64,000 nt of DNA from JAUYQR01 sp963822435 (GTDB lineage: Bacteria > Pseudomonadota > Alphaproteobacteria > Rhodobacterales > Rhodobacteraceae), in contig CAWGHN010000002.1 of assembly GCA_963822435.1 (NCBI GenBank), positions 62,001-126,000 of the forward strand, read 5' to 3'. The notes below the pieces were generated by a model that made no database searches, had not been told where the DNA came from, and worked only from the letters and a program-made list of their open reading frames with translations. Positions 25,574 through 34,307 of this stretch are shown one piece after another. The first letter of the stretch is position 1, and every line of letters begins with the position of its first letter. The translations under genes and the position numbers were made by a program.

Positions 25574-27516
25574 GACGCACCGCCCGCGACACCGAAGACA
25601 GCGCCCGCATGATCAACCGCCGCGCCCTGATGCTCGGGGGGGCGATGACGGCGATGGTGGCGGCACTGGGTGTCAGGATGCGCTACCTTCAGGTCGATCA
25701 GGCCGACGAATTCCGCCTGCTGGCCGAAGAAAACCGCATCAACGTGCGACTGATTCCGCCTGAACGCGGCATCATCTACGACCGCAACGGCAAGATCATC
25801 GCGGAAAACGAACAGAACTACCGCGTCATCATCACCCGCGAAGATGCCGGCGACGTCGATCTGGTGCTGCGCCGCCTTGCCGGTGTGATCCCGATGACGC
25901 CCGAAGACCTTGAACGCACGATTGCCGAGGTCAAGGAACTGCGCGCCTTCGTGCCGGTGCAGGTGGCCGAGCGTCTGTCATGGGAAGATTTCTCCAAGGT
26001 CGCCCTCAACGCCCCCGCGCTGCCCGGCGTGGTGCCAGAGGTCGGCCTGTCGCGGCGCTACCCGCTTGACGTCGATTTCGCGCATGTCGTGGGCTATGTC
26101 GGCCCGGTCAGCGACAAGGATCTCGAGGCTCTGGAAAGCCCCGATCCCCTGCTCAAGATCCCGAAATTCCAGATCGGCAAGATCGGCGTCGAAAAGTGGA
26201 TGGAAGACACTCTGCGCGGTTCCGCCGGCACCAAGAAGATCGAGGTGAACTCCGCCGGTCGCGTGATGCGCGAACTGGAACGTGAGGACGGTCTGCCCGG
26301 CGCCGACATCCGCCTGACCATCGACGCCGGCGTGCAGAACTTCGCCCAAGCCCGCCTTGGCGACGAAAGCGCCGCCGCCGTCGTGATCGACGTGACCAAC
26401 GGCGATATCATCTGCATAGCCTCCTCGCCCTCTTTCGACCCGAACCTCTTCGTCCGTGGCATCAGCCACACCGATTACAACGTGCTGATGGAAGACGACC
26501 ACCGCCCCCTCGCCAACAAGACCGTGTCAGGCGCTTACCCCCCCGGATCGACCTTCAAGATGGTCACCGCACTCGCCGCTCTCGAGGCGGGCGTCATAAC
26601 CGGCGACAGCAAGGTCAGTTGCCCCGGCTATATCGAATTCGGCGACCGCCGCTTCCACTGCTGGAAACGCTCCGGCCACGGCACGGTGAACCTCGCCCGG
26701 TCGCTGACCGAAAGCTGCGATGTGTTTTACTACGAGGTCGCCCAGAAGATCGGCATCGACAAGATCGCCGAAATGGGCCGCAAACTGGGCCTCGGCCAGA
26801 AGTTCGACCTGCCGATGTCCGCCGTTACCGAAGGCAACATGCCCGACAAGGCCTGGAAACTGGAACGCCACAAGGCCGACTGGCGCATCGGCGACACGAT
26901 CAACGCGTCGATCGGGCAGGGCTACGTGCTGACCTCGCCGCTGCAACTGGCGGTGATGACCGCGCGCATCGCCTCGGGCCGCGCGATTGCGCCGCGACTG
27001 ATCCGCATGGTCAACGACCAGGAATTGCCGGTGCCGCAAGCCGCGCCCCTCGGCCTCACGCCAGACATGCTGGCCGCCGTGCAGCAGGGGATGCATGATG
27101 TCGTCAACGCCGAACGCGGCACCGCGAAATCCTCGCGCATCGTCGATGCCACGATGACCTTCGCCGGCAAGACCGGCACCAGCCAGGTGCGCAACATTTC
27201 CGCCGCCGAACGCGCCTCGGGCGTCATCTCGAACGACGATCTGCCGTGGAACCGCCGCGACCATGCGCTGTTCGTAGGTTTCGCCCCCTTCGACAACCCG
27301 CGCTACGCCGTGTCGGTCGTGGTGGAACACGGCGGCGGCGGCTCCACGGCTGCTGCCCCGATTGCCCGCGACATCATCCTGCGCGCCATGTCGGACGGCA
27401 TGCCACCCCTGACCGCCTACCCGGAAAGCCAGCGCGCGCGCATCGAAACCATGCTGAACGAACTTCCCCTGCGCGATCCGGTCACGGGCGAAACCCCGGT
27501 CCGGTCGCGGGCATGA
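25570..27516 (+). CDS. mrdA: penicillin-binding protein 2, elongasome transpeptidase
   Basis: The 648-residue class B PBP has an N-terminal membrane anchor (ALMLGGAMTAMVAALGV) and a dimerisation domain starting RLIPPERGIIYDRNGKI. The transpeptidase motifs are SxxK at Ser327 (GSTFKM), SxD (SCDVFYYEV) and KTG (FAGKTGTSQV). It cross-links peptidoglycan during side-wall growth with RodA, encoded next. It overlaps mreD by 4 bases. Confidence 0.96.
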   Translation: MRRTARDTEDSARMINRRALMLGGAMTAMVAALGVRMRYLQVDQADEFRLLAEENRINVRLIPPERGIIYDRNGKIIAENEQNYRVIITREDAGDVDLVLRRLAGVIPMTPEDLERTIAEVKELRAFVPVQVAERLSWEDFSKVALNAPALPGVVPEVGLSRRYPLDVDFAHVVGYVGPVSDKDLEALESPDPLLKIPKFQIGKIGVEKWMEDTLRGSAGTKKIEVNSAGRVMRELEREDGLPGADIRLTIDAGVQNFAQARLGDESAAAVVIDVTNGDIICIASSPSFDPNLFVRGISHTDYNVLMEDDHRPLANKTVSGAYPPGSTFKMVTALAALEAGVITGDSKVSCPGYIEFGDRRFHCWKRSGHGTVNLARSLTESCDVFYYEVAQKIGIDKIAEMGRKLGLGQKFDLPMSAVTEGNMPDKAWKLERHKADWRIGDTINASIGQGYVLTSPLQLAVMTARIASGRAIAPRLIRMVNDQELPVPQAAPLGLTPDMLAAVQQGMHDVVNAERGTAKSSRIVDATMTFAGKTGTSQVRNISAAERASGVISNDDLPWNRRDHALFVGFAPFDNPRYAVSVVVEHGGGGSTAAAPIARDIILRAMSDGMPPLTAYPESQRARIETMLNELPLRDPVTGETPVRSRA

Positions 27517-27526
27517 GGGGGCCGCG

Positions 27527-28666
27527 ATGAGCTTCCTCGAATACCGCGTCAAGCAGGTCCCGACCGGGCTTCGCAAGATCCTCTACATCAACTGGCCGCT
27601 CGTGATCCTCGTCACCGCCGTCGCCTCGGTCGGCTTCCTGATGCTCTACTCCATCGCCGGCGGCAACCTCGACACCTGGGCCCGCCCACAGATGGAACGC
27701 TTCGGCGTTGGCCTTGTCCTCATGTTCATCGTGGCGATGGTGCCGATCTGGTTCTGGCGCAACATGGCGGGGCTGGCCTACATCATCTCCTTCCTCCTCC
27801 TCCTCGTCGTCGAATTCTTCGGTGAGGTCGGCATGGGCGCGCAACGCTGGATCGACCTTGGCTTCATCCGCCTGCAACCGTCCGAGATGATGAAGTTCAC
27901 CCTCGTGATGATGCTGGCGGCCTATTACGACTGGCTCGACAACAAGAAGACCTCGCGCCCGCTGTTCGTCGCCATTCCGGTGGTGATGATCGTGGCTCCC
28001 ACCATCCTCGTCCTCATGCAGCCAAACCTCGGCACCTCGCTGATGCTTCTGATGGCGGGGGGCGCGGTGATGTTCGTGGCGGGCGTCAGCCTGTGGTATT
28101 TCGGCGCGGTCGCGGCCATCGGCATCGGCGGCGTCGCAGGCGTATTTCTCAGCCGTGGCACACCGTGGCAGTTCCTGCACGACTACCAGTACAAGCGCAT
28201 CGACACCTTTCTGGATCCCACCGCCGACCCGCTCGGTGCGGGCTACAACATCATCCAGGCGCAGATCGCGCTCGGCTCTGGGGGCTGGTCCGGCAAGGGC
28301 TTCATGCAAGGCACGCAAAGTCGGCTGAACTTTCTGCCCGAAAAGCACACCGACTTCATCTTCACCACCTTGGCCGAAGAATTCGGCTTCATCGGCGCGT
28401 TCTCTCTGCTGGCGCTTTATGGCCTGATCATCGCCTTCTGCCTTGTCGCCGCATTTCAGAACAAGGACCGCTTTTCCGCCCTCCTCATCATCGGGGTCGC
28501 TGCGAACTTCTTCTTCTACCTCGCGGTCAACCTGTCGATGGTGATGGGCATGGCGCCTGTCGTGGGCGTGCCATTGCCGCTTCTGTCCTACGGCGGCTCG
28601 GCGATGCTGGTGCTCTTGGTCGGCTTTGGTCTGGTGCAAAGCGCGCACGTCCACCGACCGCGCTGA
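27527..28666 (+). CDS. rodA: rod shape-determining glycosyltransferase RodA
   Basis: The 379-residue SEDS-family polytopic protein has family signatures NWPLVILVTAVASVGFLML, GAQRWIDLGFIRLQPSEMMK and FLPEKHTDFIFTTLAEEFGF. RodA polymerises lipid II glycan strands with PBP2. It starts 10 bases after mrdA and its TGA overlaps the ATG of the next gene (TGATG), indicating coupling. Confidence 0.96.
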   Translation: MSFLEYRVKQVPTGLRKILYINWPLVILVTAVASVGFLMLYSIAGGNLDTWARPQMERFGVGLVLMFIVAMVPIWFWRNMAGLAYIISFLLLLVVEFFGEVGMGAQRWIDLGFIRLQPSEMMKFTLVMMLAAYYDWLDNKKTSRPLFVAIPVVMIVAPTILVLMQPNLGTSLMLLMAGGAVMFVAGVSLWYFGAVAAIGIGGVAGVFLSRGTPWQFLHDYQYKRIDTFLDPTADPLGAGYNIIQAQIALGSGGWSGKGFMQGTQSRLNFLPEKHTDFIFTTLAEEFGFIGAFSLLALYGLIIAFCLVAAFQNKDRFSALLIIGVAANFFFYLAVNLSMVMGMAPVVGVPLPLLSYGGSAMLVLLVGFGLVQSAHVHRPR

Positions 28667-29301
28667 TGGCCCGTATCGCATCCCGTATCGCCCCGCGCCA
28701 CAGCCGCTTCCTGATCGCCTTCGCGGTCGGGATTGCCGTCGCGGCGCTGGCGCTGTGGCAAGGCGTCTCGCCGATCCTCGGGCTTCTGTCTGGCGCCAAT
28801 GCGCTCTTTTTGTGCTACCTGGGGCTCATGCTGCACTTCGCGCGCGGCGGCACCCCCGAACGCCTGCGCCAACACGCTGAACAGGCGGACGAGGGGGTCA
28901 CCCTGATCCTTCTCCTCGCGGCGCTGGCGGTGGCGGTCAGCATCACCGCCATCGCAGCCGTCCTGAACGACGCCAGCTACAGCCTGCCCGCCCGGGCCTG
29001 GGCCATCGTCAGCTTGCCGCTTGGCTGGGCCACAATCCACATGCTGGCCGCTTTCCACTACGCCCATCGCAGCTATCAGGCAGCCGATCCGGGGCTGGAC
29101 TTTCCGGGAAAGCAAAGCCCCGACGCCTGGGATTTTCTCTATTTCTCCTACACCATCGGCATGACCGCGCAGGTGTCCGACGTGGTCGTCACCAGCGGCG
29201 CCATGCGCCGCACGGTGCTTGTGCAGTCCGTCGTATCGTTCTTCTACAACACCGGCATCCTCGCGCTGGCGATCAACGCGGTGGTGACAGGAGCGGGCTG
29301 A
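28666..29301 (+). CDS. DUF1345 family membrane protein
   Basis: The 211-residue protein has four to five predicted helices and the DUF1345 signature (DAWDFLYFSYTIGMTAQVSD, then SGAMRRTVL and SFFYNTGILALAINAV). The family has no established role. It is the last gene of the mre/mrd/rodA operon, with start codon overlapping the rodA stop, so it is made together with the elongasome. Whether it acts in wall growth is unknown. Confidence 0.85.
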   Translation: MARIASRIAPRHSRFLIAFAVGIAVAALALWQGVSPILGLLSGANALFLCYLGLMLHFARGGTPERLRQHAEQADEGVTLILLLAALAVAVSITAIAAVLNDASYSLPARAWAIVSLPLGWATIHMLAAFHYAHRSYQAADPGLDFPGKQSPDAWDFLYFSYTIGMTAQVSDVVVTSGAMRRTVLVQSVVSFFYNTGILALAINAVVTGAG

Positions 29302-29341
29302 AGGCCGCACGCTGCACGGCCCCGATGGAGAAGCGGCGCGC

Positions 29342-29893
29342 CTAGCGCAGCACACGCCCGGCTTGCTCCCGGATTTCCGGCGTCACTCTCGCAGGCCGTG
29401 CCGACAGCGGCTCAGCGCCCCGCTCACCGTTCTGCGCAATGTCGTCGATCAAAAGCTGCATTTCCACAATCTCGCGCACCTGCGATGCGATGATCCTGTC
29501 GGCCAGCGCCCGAACCCGGGGGTCACTCAGACTTGCCTTGCTGGCGTTGTTGATCGCAATCGAATGATGCGGGATCATTGCCCGCACAAAGGCCGTGTCT
29601 CCGATCAGCGCCTGCGCCCGGTTGGCATAAATCAGCGCCGCGGCGGCGATAGCGGCCAGCGCCACGACGGCCAGCTTGGCTGCGGAGCCGGGGTACATCG
29701 ACCACATGAAACCCAGCATCACGATTGCCATGACGCACCCCATCGCCAACGATGCGACAAGGCGGTTGATGCTGAATTCCAGATGATCGGCCGAATACAC
29801 CAGCTGATACATCAAGACGACCATGATTGCGGTCGATGTCAGGATCATCGCCGCAAACCGACCCCATCCCATGGTTGCGGGCTGATGTTGCAT
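29342..29893 (-). CDS. DUF305 domain membrane protein
   Basis: The 183-residue protein has three or four N-terminal helices (AAMILTSTAIMVVLMYQLVYS, LVASLAMGCVMAIVMLGFMW, and a third). A ferritin-like DUF305 helical segment follows, with AMIPHHSIAINNASKA and ALADRIIASQVREIVEMQ. DUF305 proteins often sit with copper or metal stress genes; no such neighbour is present here. ATG 29893 is chosen for GGAGA upstream. Confidence 0.8.
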   Translation of the reverse strand: MQHQPATMGWGRFAAMILTSTAIMVVLMYQLVYSADHLEFSINRLVASLAMGCVMAIVMLGFMWSMYPGSAAKLAVVALAAIAAAALIYANRAQALIGDTAFVRAMIPHHSIAINNASKASLSDPRVRALADRIIASQVREIVEMQLLIDDIAQNGERGAEPLSARPARVTPEIREQAGRVLR

Positions 29894-30087
29894 GGCTGTC
29901 TCCGCTAGGGTTTCGTGCCGGATCAACCGTCACAGGCCGCCTCGGGTTCCGCAAACGCACGCCCCCTCCGGCTTCCCCTTTGCCAAATATCCTCCGGGGT
30001 GCGGGGGTGGAAAACCCCCGCGTCGCGCCGCGTCCGCGTAAAGAAACCCCTAACGTGCAGGCGCAACCCGTTGAAAACCTGAAGCTC

Positions 30088-30118
30088 GGCCCGGTGTCCC
30101 ACGGTGGGACACCGGGCC
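30088..30118 (-). terminator. leuA terminator
   Basis: A perfect 14-bp stem (GGCCCGGTGTCCCA / TGGGACACCGGGCC) with a 3-base loop lies just past the leuA stop. On the minus strand it is followed by GAGCTTCAGGTTTTC, a short T-run. Confidence 0.7.
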
Positions 30119-30126
30119 AGCCCGGC

Positions 30127-31734
30127 CTACTGGCCGTGATAGCTGACGGTCTTCACATCCTCGCCCGGCGCGGTTTTCTGGCGCCGCACGATCAACCGGT
30201 TCAGTGCGTTGATATAGGCCTTGACCGAAGCGACGACCGTATCGGTATCGGCCGATTGCCCGGTCACGATCCGCCCGTCCTCCTCCAGCCGCACCGAAAC
30301 CGTGGCCTGCGCATCGGTGCCCTCGGTCACGGCATGAACCTGATACAACTGCAACCGCGCCCGATGCGGAAACAGCATCTTGACGCAGGTGAACGCCGCA
30401 TCCACCGGCCCGTCGCCGGTCGCGTCGATGAAGTGGTCGGTGCCCTCGATGGTCAGCACCATCTCCGCCTCCTGCGGCCCGTCCGTGCCGCACACCACCC
30501 GCAGCCGCTTCAGTTGCAGGGTATCATGCGCATCCATCGTCGCCTCGTCCGCCACAAGCGCGATCAGGTCGTCGTCGTAGACCTCCTTCTTGCGGTCCGC
30601 CAGCGCCTTGAACCGTACGAACACATCGTTCAACTGGTTGTCGGCCAGCTCGAACCCCAGTTCCTTCAGCTTGGCGCGCAGCGCCGCGCGCCCGGAATGC
30701 TTGCCCATCGCGATGTTCTTCTGCGTCAGCCCGATATCCTCGGGCCGCATGATCTCGAACGTCTCGACGTTCTTCAGCACACCATCCTGATGGATGCCGC
30801 TTTCGTGCAGGAACGCGTTCTTGCCGACGATGGCCTTGTTGAACTGCACCGGAAAGCCGGAAACGCTGGCAACACGGCGCGACAGGTTCATGATCTTGGT
30901 CGTGTCGATGCCGGTCCGGTAGGGCAGGATGTCATTCCTGACCTTCATCGCCATCACCACCTCTTCCAGCGCGGTATTGCCGGCCCGTTCGCCCAAGCCA
31001 TTGATGGTGCATTCGATCTGCCGCGCCCCCGCCTCGACCGCCGCCAGGGCATTCGCCGTCGCCATGCCAAGATCGTTATGGCAATGCGTGGCGAAGATGA
31101 TCGTGTCCGCGCCCGGTACCCGTTCCAGCAGCATCTGGATCAACCGCGAACTTTCGCGCGGTGCCGTGTAACCCACGGTGTCGGGAATGTTGATCGTGGT
31201 GGCACCCGCCTTGATCGCGATCTCCACCACCCGGCACAGGTAGTCGTGTTCCGTCCGCGTCGCATCCATCGGCGACCACTGCACGTTGTCACACAGGTTG
31301 CGGGCGTGGGTTACGGTATCGTGGATGCGTTCCGCCATCTGATCCATGTCGAGGTTCGGAATGGCGCGGTGCAAGGGCGAGGTGCCGATGAAGGTGTGGA
31401 TGCGCGGGCTGCGCGCATGTTTCACCGCCTCCCAGCAGCGGTCGATATCCTTGAAATTGGCGCGGGCAAGGCCGCAGATCGTGGAATTCACCGCGCGCTT
31501 GGAGATTTCAGCGACGGCGGCGAAATCGCCTTCAGAGGCGATCGGGAAGCCTGCCTCGATGATGTCGACGCCCATTTCGTCGAGAAGGCCGGCAATCTCC
31601 AGCTTTTCGTCATGCGTCATCGTCGCGCCGGGCGACTGTTCGCCGTCGCGCAGCGTGGTGTCGAAGATTACGACGCGGTCCTGCATGGGTTTGGCTTGGC
31701 CGGCCTTGGCTTCTGTTTTGACTTCGGTGGTCAT
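30127..31734 (-). CDS. leuA: 2-isopropylmalate synthase
   Basis: The 535-residue enzyme condenses 2-oxoisovalerate with acetyl-CoA, the first step of leucine synthesis. It shows the TIM-barrel signatures DTTLRDGEQSPGATM and FATHCHNDLGMATANALAA (His-x-His metal ligands) and NGLGERAGNTALEEVVMA. A C-terminal LeuA regulatory domain (about residues 390-520) binds leucine for feedback control. Shine-Dalgarno AAGGAG lies 7 bases before ATG 31734. A leucine-rich leader peptide and hairpin lie upstream (31781-31895), implying attenuation by leucyl-tRNA supply. Confidence 0.96.
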   Translation of the reverse strand: MTTEVKTEAKAGQAKPMQDRVVIFDTTLRDGEQSPGATMTHDEKLEIAGLLDEMGVDIIEAGFPIASEGDFAAVAEISKRAVNSTICGLARANFKDIDRCWEAVKHARSPRIHTFIGTSPLHRAIPNLDMDQMAERIHDTVTHARNLCDNVQWSPMDATRTEHDYLCRVVEIAIKAGATTINIPDTVGYTAPRESSRLIQMLLERVPGADTIIFATHCHNDLGMATANALAAVEAGARQIECTINGLGERAGNTALEEVVMAMKVRNDILPYRTGIDTTKIMNLSRRVASVSGFPVQFNKAIVGKNAFLHESGIHQDGVLKNVETFEIMRPEDIGLTQKNIAMGKHSGRAALRAKLKELGFELADNQLNDVFVRFKALADRKKEVYDDDLIALVADEATMDAHDTLQLKRLRVVCGTDGPQEAEMVLTIEGTDHFIDATGDGPVDAAFTCVKMLFPHRARLQLYQVHAVTEGTDAQATVSVRLEEDGRIVTGQSADTDTVVASVKAYINALNRLIVRRQKTAPGEDVKTVSYHGQ

Positions 31735-31814
31735 GAGGTGGCTCCTTAGGGTCTCAGCTTTGCGTTCGGGCGCGTGTCACCTCTGAGCGGCAGCACCCGA
31801 AGGCACGCTCAGAG
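31735..31814 (-). promoter_or_regulatory. leuA leader RNA: attenuation hairpin and Shine-Dalgarno region
   Basis: Between the leader peptide and leuA lies a 9-bp perfect stem (CTCTGAGCG at 31806-31814 on the minus strand with CGCTCAGAG at 31781-31789). The leader stop codon TGA is inside the first arm. No T-run follows, so a simple transcription terminator is not evident. The leuA Shine-Dalgarno AAGGAG is complementary to CTCCTT within leader codons 23-24. That suggests a translational switch: a ribosome stalled on leucine codons would free the leuA start. The pairing is seen in the sequence; the mechanism is inferred. Confidence 0.6.
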
Positions 31815-31895
31815 GCGGCTAAGAAGGAGAAGGCCAAGGCCAACCGCGGGACGAAACGCCCCGATCAATGCATGGTTATGTTGGCCTGTGGTCAT
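31809..31895 (-). CDS. leuL: leu operon leader peptide
   Basis: This is a 28-codon frame starting at ATG 31895 and stopping at TGA 31809-31811, about 75 bases before leuA. Its end reads VGLGLLLLSRL, giving six Leu codons in the last nine, four of them consecutive (CTT CTC CTT CTT). That composition, the position before leuA and the overlapping hairpin are hallmarks of an amino-acid attenuator leader. The Shine-Dalgarno is weak. It is too short for standard gene finding and is identified here from codon content and context. Confidence 0.75.
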   Translation of the reverse strand: MTTGQHNHALIGAFRPAVGLGLLLLSRL

Positions 31896-31903
31896 GGATC
31901 GGG

Positions 31904-31909
31904 ACTATA
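31904..31909 (-). promoter_or_regulatory. candidate -10 element for leuL-leuA
   Basis: TATAGT on the minus strand lies 8 bases before the leader ATG. No convincing -35 sits at 17 bases. A start so close to the ATG would leave almost no 5' untranslated region, so the real promoter may be elsewhere. Confidence 0.2.
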
Positions 31910-31953
31910 CGTGGGATTTCCTCGAAGGAAAGAGGGGATTTTTGGCAAAGGGT

Positions 31954-31988
31954 GCCGTCCTAGGGGGCATCGAGCCCCCTAGGACGGC
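31954..31988. repeat. 15-bp-stem palindrome with ATCGA loop in a divergent intergenic region
   Basis: GCCGTCCTAGGGGGC and its exact reverse complement flank the loop ATCGA. It lies between divergent leuL-leuA and an SDR gene, where a terminator has no obvious use. A similar GGGGGC-ATCGA-GCCCCC hairpin occurs at 41616-41632. Both have sequences resembling GG-ATTT-TGG-AAAG nearby (31936-31951 and 32048-32066 here), so they may be one dispersed intergenic element. Confidence 0.6.
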
Positions 31989-32124
31989 GCTGCCGCCGCC
32001 GCAAACGCAGCAGCACGCTCGGGGTTTTGCCGCCGGAGCCTCTGGCGGGAGTATTTGGGGAAAAGAGCAAGACATGGTCGTGGCGGTTTGGCGGGCTAGG
32101 TTCGGTGCGTGCGGGAGGCGTTAG

Positions 32125-32784
32125 ATGCGGGCATTGGTGATCGGGGCGTCGGGCGGGATCGGGGCGGCGCTGATGGCGGCGCTCGCGCGGCGCGGCGAGG
32201 TGGTGGGGGTGTCGCGGCGCGGCGATGGTCTGGACCTGACGGATGAGGCATCGGTGGCGACGGTTATGGGGCGGCTGGAGGGATCGTTTGACACCCTGAT
32301 TGTCGCGACCGGGGCTTTGGAGATTGCCGGTGCGCGGCCGGAAAAGAGCCTTCGGGCATTGGATGCGGGCGCGATGGCGGCACAGTTTGCGCTGAACGCG
32401 ATCGGCCCGGCGCTGGTGGTCAAGCACGCTCTGCGGCTGATGCCGAAGGACCGGGTGGCACGGCTGGCCGTCCTGTCCGCTCGGGTCGGGTCGATCGGCG
32501 ACAATGCCTTGGGTGGCTGGTATTCCTACCGGGCGGCGAAGGCGGCGTTGAACCAGTTGGTCCATACCGCGAGCATCGAGGTGGCGCGCAGCCATCCGCA
32601 CGCCGTACTGGCCTTGCTGCATCCCGGAACCGTGGCGACCGGGTTGACGCAGGCCTATGCGGGCGGCCACGCAGTGGTAACACCCGAGGTGGCGGCGGAG
32701 CATCTGTTGGCGGTGCTGGATGGGCTCCGGCCCGCCGACAGCGGCGGGTTCTTCGACTGGAAAGGCGAAAGGATCGTCTGGTGA
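32125..32784 (+). CDS. SDR-family oxidoreductase (C-factor/CsgA-like)
   Basis: The 219-residue short-chain dehydrogenase has an N-terminal nucleotide fold (RALVIGASGGIGAALMAALA), the active-site Ser region VLSARVGSIGDN and Tyr/Lys in YSYRAAKAALNQL. It resembles the CsgA/C-factor group with unknown substrate. Its stop overlaps the GTG start of the photolyase gene (GTGA). This pairing with cryB-type photolyases is familiar from related bacteria, but the functional link is not established. Confidence 0.85.
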   Translation: MRALVIGASGGIGAALMAALARRGEVVGVSRRGDGLDLTDEASVATVMGRLEGSFDTLIVATGALEIAGARPEKSLRALDAGAMAAQFALNAIGPALVVKHALRLMPKDRVARLAVLSARVGSIGDNALGGWYSYRAAKAALNQLVHTASIEVARSHPHAVLALLHPGTVATGLTQAYAGGHAVVTPEVAAEHLLAVLDGLRPADSGGFFDWKGERIVW

Positions 32785-34301
32785 GGCTGGTTCTGGTGCT
32801 GGGCGACCAACTGTCGCGCGATGTGGCGGCGCTGAAGGCGGCTGACCGGACGCGCGACGTCGTGGTGATGTCCGAGGTGATGGGCGAAGGGACCAGCGTT
32901 CCGCACCATCCCCAAAAGATCGCGCTCATTCTGACAGCGATGCGCAAGTTCGCGACCGGCTTGCAGGCTGATGGCTGGCAGGTGGCCTATTCGCGGCTGG
33001 ACGACCCCGACAACAGCCAGACCCTGTCGGGCGAACTGTTGCGCCGTGCGGTTGAGACGGGGGCCATGTCGGTGCTGGCAACGCGGCCCGGCGAATGGCG
33101 CGTGATCGGTGATCTTGAGGCTTTGCCGCTGCCGGTGACGATCCTGCCTGACGACCGCTTCCTGTGCCCGGAGGCCGAGTTTGCGGCCTGGGCCGAGGGG
33201 CGAAAGGCGCTGCGGATGGAGTTCTTCTACCGCGACATGCGGCGCAAGACCGGGCTGATGATGGAGGGCGAAAGGCCGGCCGGCGGGCAGTGGAATTTCG
33301 ACCACGACAACCGCAAGCCGGCCAAGGCCGATCTCTTGCGCTCGCGCCCGCTGCGCTTTGCCCCGGACGCCGTGACGGAGGAGGTGCTGGCACTGGTCGA
33401 GGCGCGCTTTGCCCATTTCGGCAAGGCGAGGCCGTTTCATTGGGCGACGGACCGCGCAGGCGCGCTGGCCGCGCTGGATGATTTTGTCACCAACCGGTTG
33501 GCCCGTTTTGGCGATGAGCAGGACGCGATACTGCAGGGCGAGGCGTTTCTCAGCCATGCCGTGATCTCGCCCTACCTCAACCTGGGTCTTCTTGGCCCGA
33601 TGGAAGTGTGTCGCGCGGCGGAGGCTGCGTGGCGGGGCGGCCGGGTGCCGATCAACGCGGCCGAAGGCTTTATCCGCCAGATCATCGGCTGGCGCGAATT
33701 CGTGCGCGGCATCTGGGCGCTGCAAGGTCCGGACTACACGTCTCGCAACATCCTTGGACACAGCCGCGCGCTGCCCGCGCTTTACTGGGGCCAGCCGACG
33801 CGGATGGCCTGCATGGCCGCCGCGGTCGCACAAACCCGCGACCTGGCTTATGCGCACCACATCCAGCGCCTGATGGTGACCGGCAACTTTGCGCTTCTGG
33901 CCGGCGTCGACCCGGCCCATGTGCATGAATGGTATCTGTCGGTCTATATCGACGCTTTCGAATGGGTCGAGGCCCCGAACACCGTGGGAATGAGCCAGTT
34001 CGCCGACGGCGGGGTGGTTGGATCGAAACCCTATGTCTCGTCTGGCGCCTACATCGACCGGATGTCAGACCATTGCGGCACCTGCCACTACCGGGTGAAG
34101 GACAAGGTCGGCGACCGGGCCTGCCCGTTCAACCTGCTGTACTGGGATTTCCTGATGCGCCACCGCTCGCGGTTCGAGGGGAATCCGCGAATGGCGCAGA
34201 TGTACCGGACATGGGACCGGATGGAGGCCGGCCACAAGGCGCGCGTGCTGGAAGATGCGGCGGGCCTTCTACGCCGGCTGGATGCGGGCGATAGCCCGTG
34301 A
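32781..34301 (+). CDS. FeS-BCP/CryB-type cryptochrome-photolyase
   Basis: The 506-residue protein of the cryptochrome/photolyase superfamily starts at GTG 32781 (VLVLGDQLSRDVAALKAADR). The FAD domain includes AEGFIRQIIGWREFVRGIW and MACMAAAVAQTRDLAYAHH. Cysteines at 344, 432, 435 and 448 match in spacing the four [4Fe-4S] ligands known for Agrobacterium PhrB. This group repairs (6-4) photoproducts and binds a lumazine antenna; Rhodobacter CryB also affects photosynthesis gene expression. It overlaps the upstream SDR gene by 4 bases. Confidence 0.9.
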   Translation: MRLVLVLGDQLSRDVAALKAADRTRDVVVMSEVMGEGTSVPHHPQKIALILTAMRKFATGLQADGWQVAYSRLDDPDNSQTLSGELLRRAVETGAMSVLATRPGEWRVIGDLEALPLPVTILPDDRFLCPEAEFAAWAEGRKALRMEFFYRDMRRKTGLMMEGERPAGGQWNFDHDNRKPAKADLLRSRPLRFAPDAVTEEVLALVEARFAHFGKARPFHWATDRAGALAALDDFVTNRLARFGDEQDAILQGEAFLSHAVISPYLNLGLLGPMEVCRAAEAAWRGGRVPINAAEGFIRQIIGWREFVRGIWALQGPDYTSRNILGHSRALPALYWGQPTRMACMAAAVAQTRDLAYAHHIQRLMVTGNFALLAGVDPAHVHEWYLSVYIDAFEWVEAPNTVGMSQFADGGVVGSKPYVSSGAYIDRMSDHCGTCHYRVKDKVGDRACPFNLLYWDFLMRHRSRFEGNPRMAQMYRTWDRMEAGHKARVLEDAAGLLRRLDAGDSP

Positions 34302-34307
34302 GGCGCC

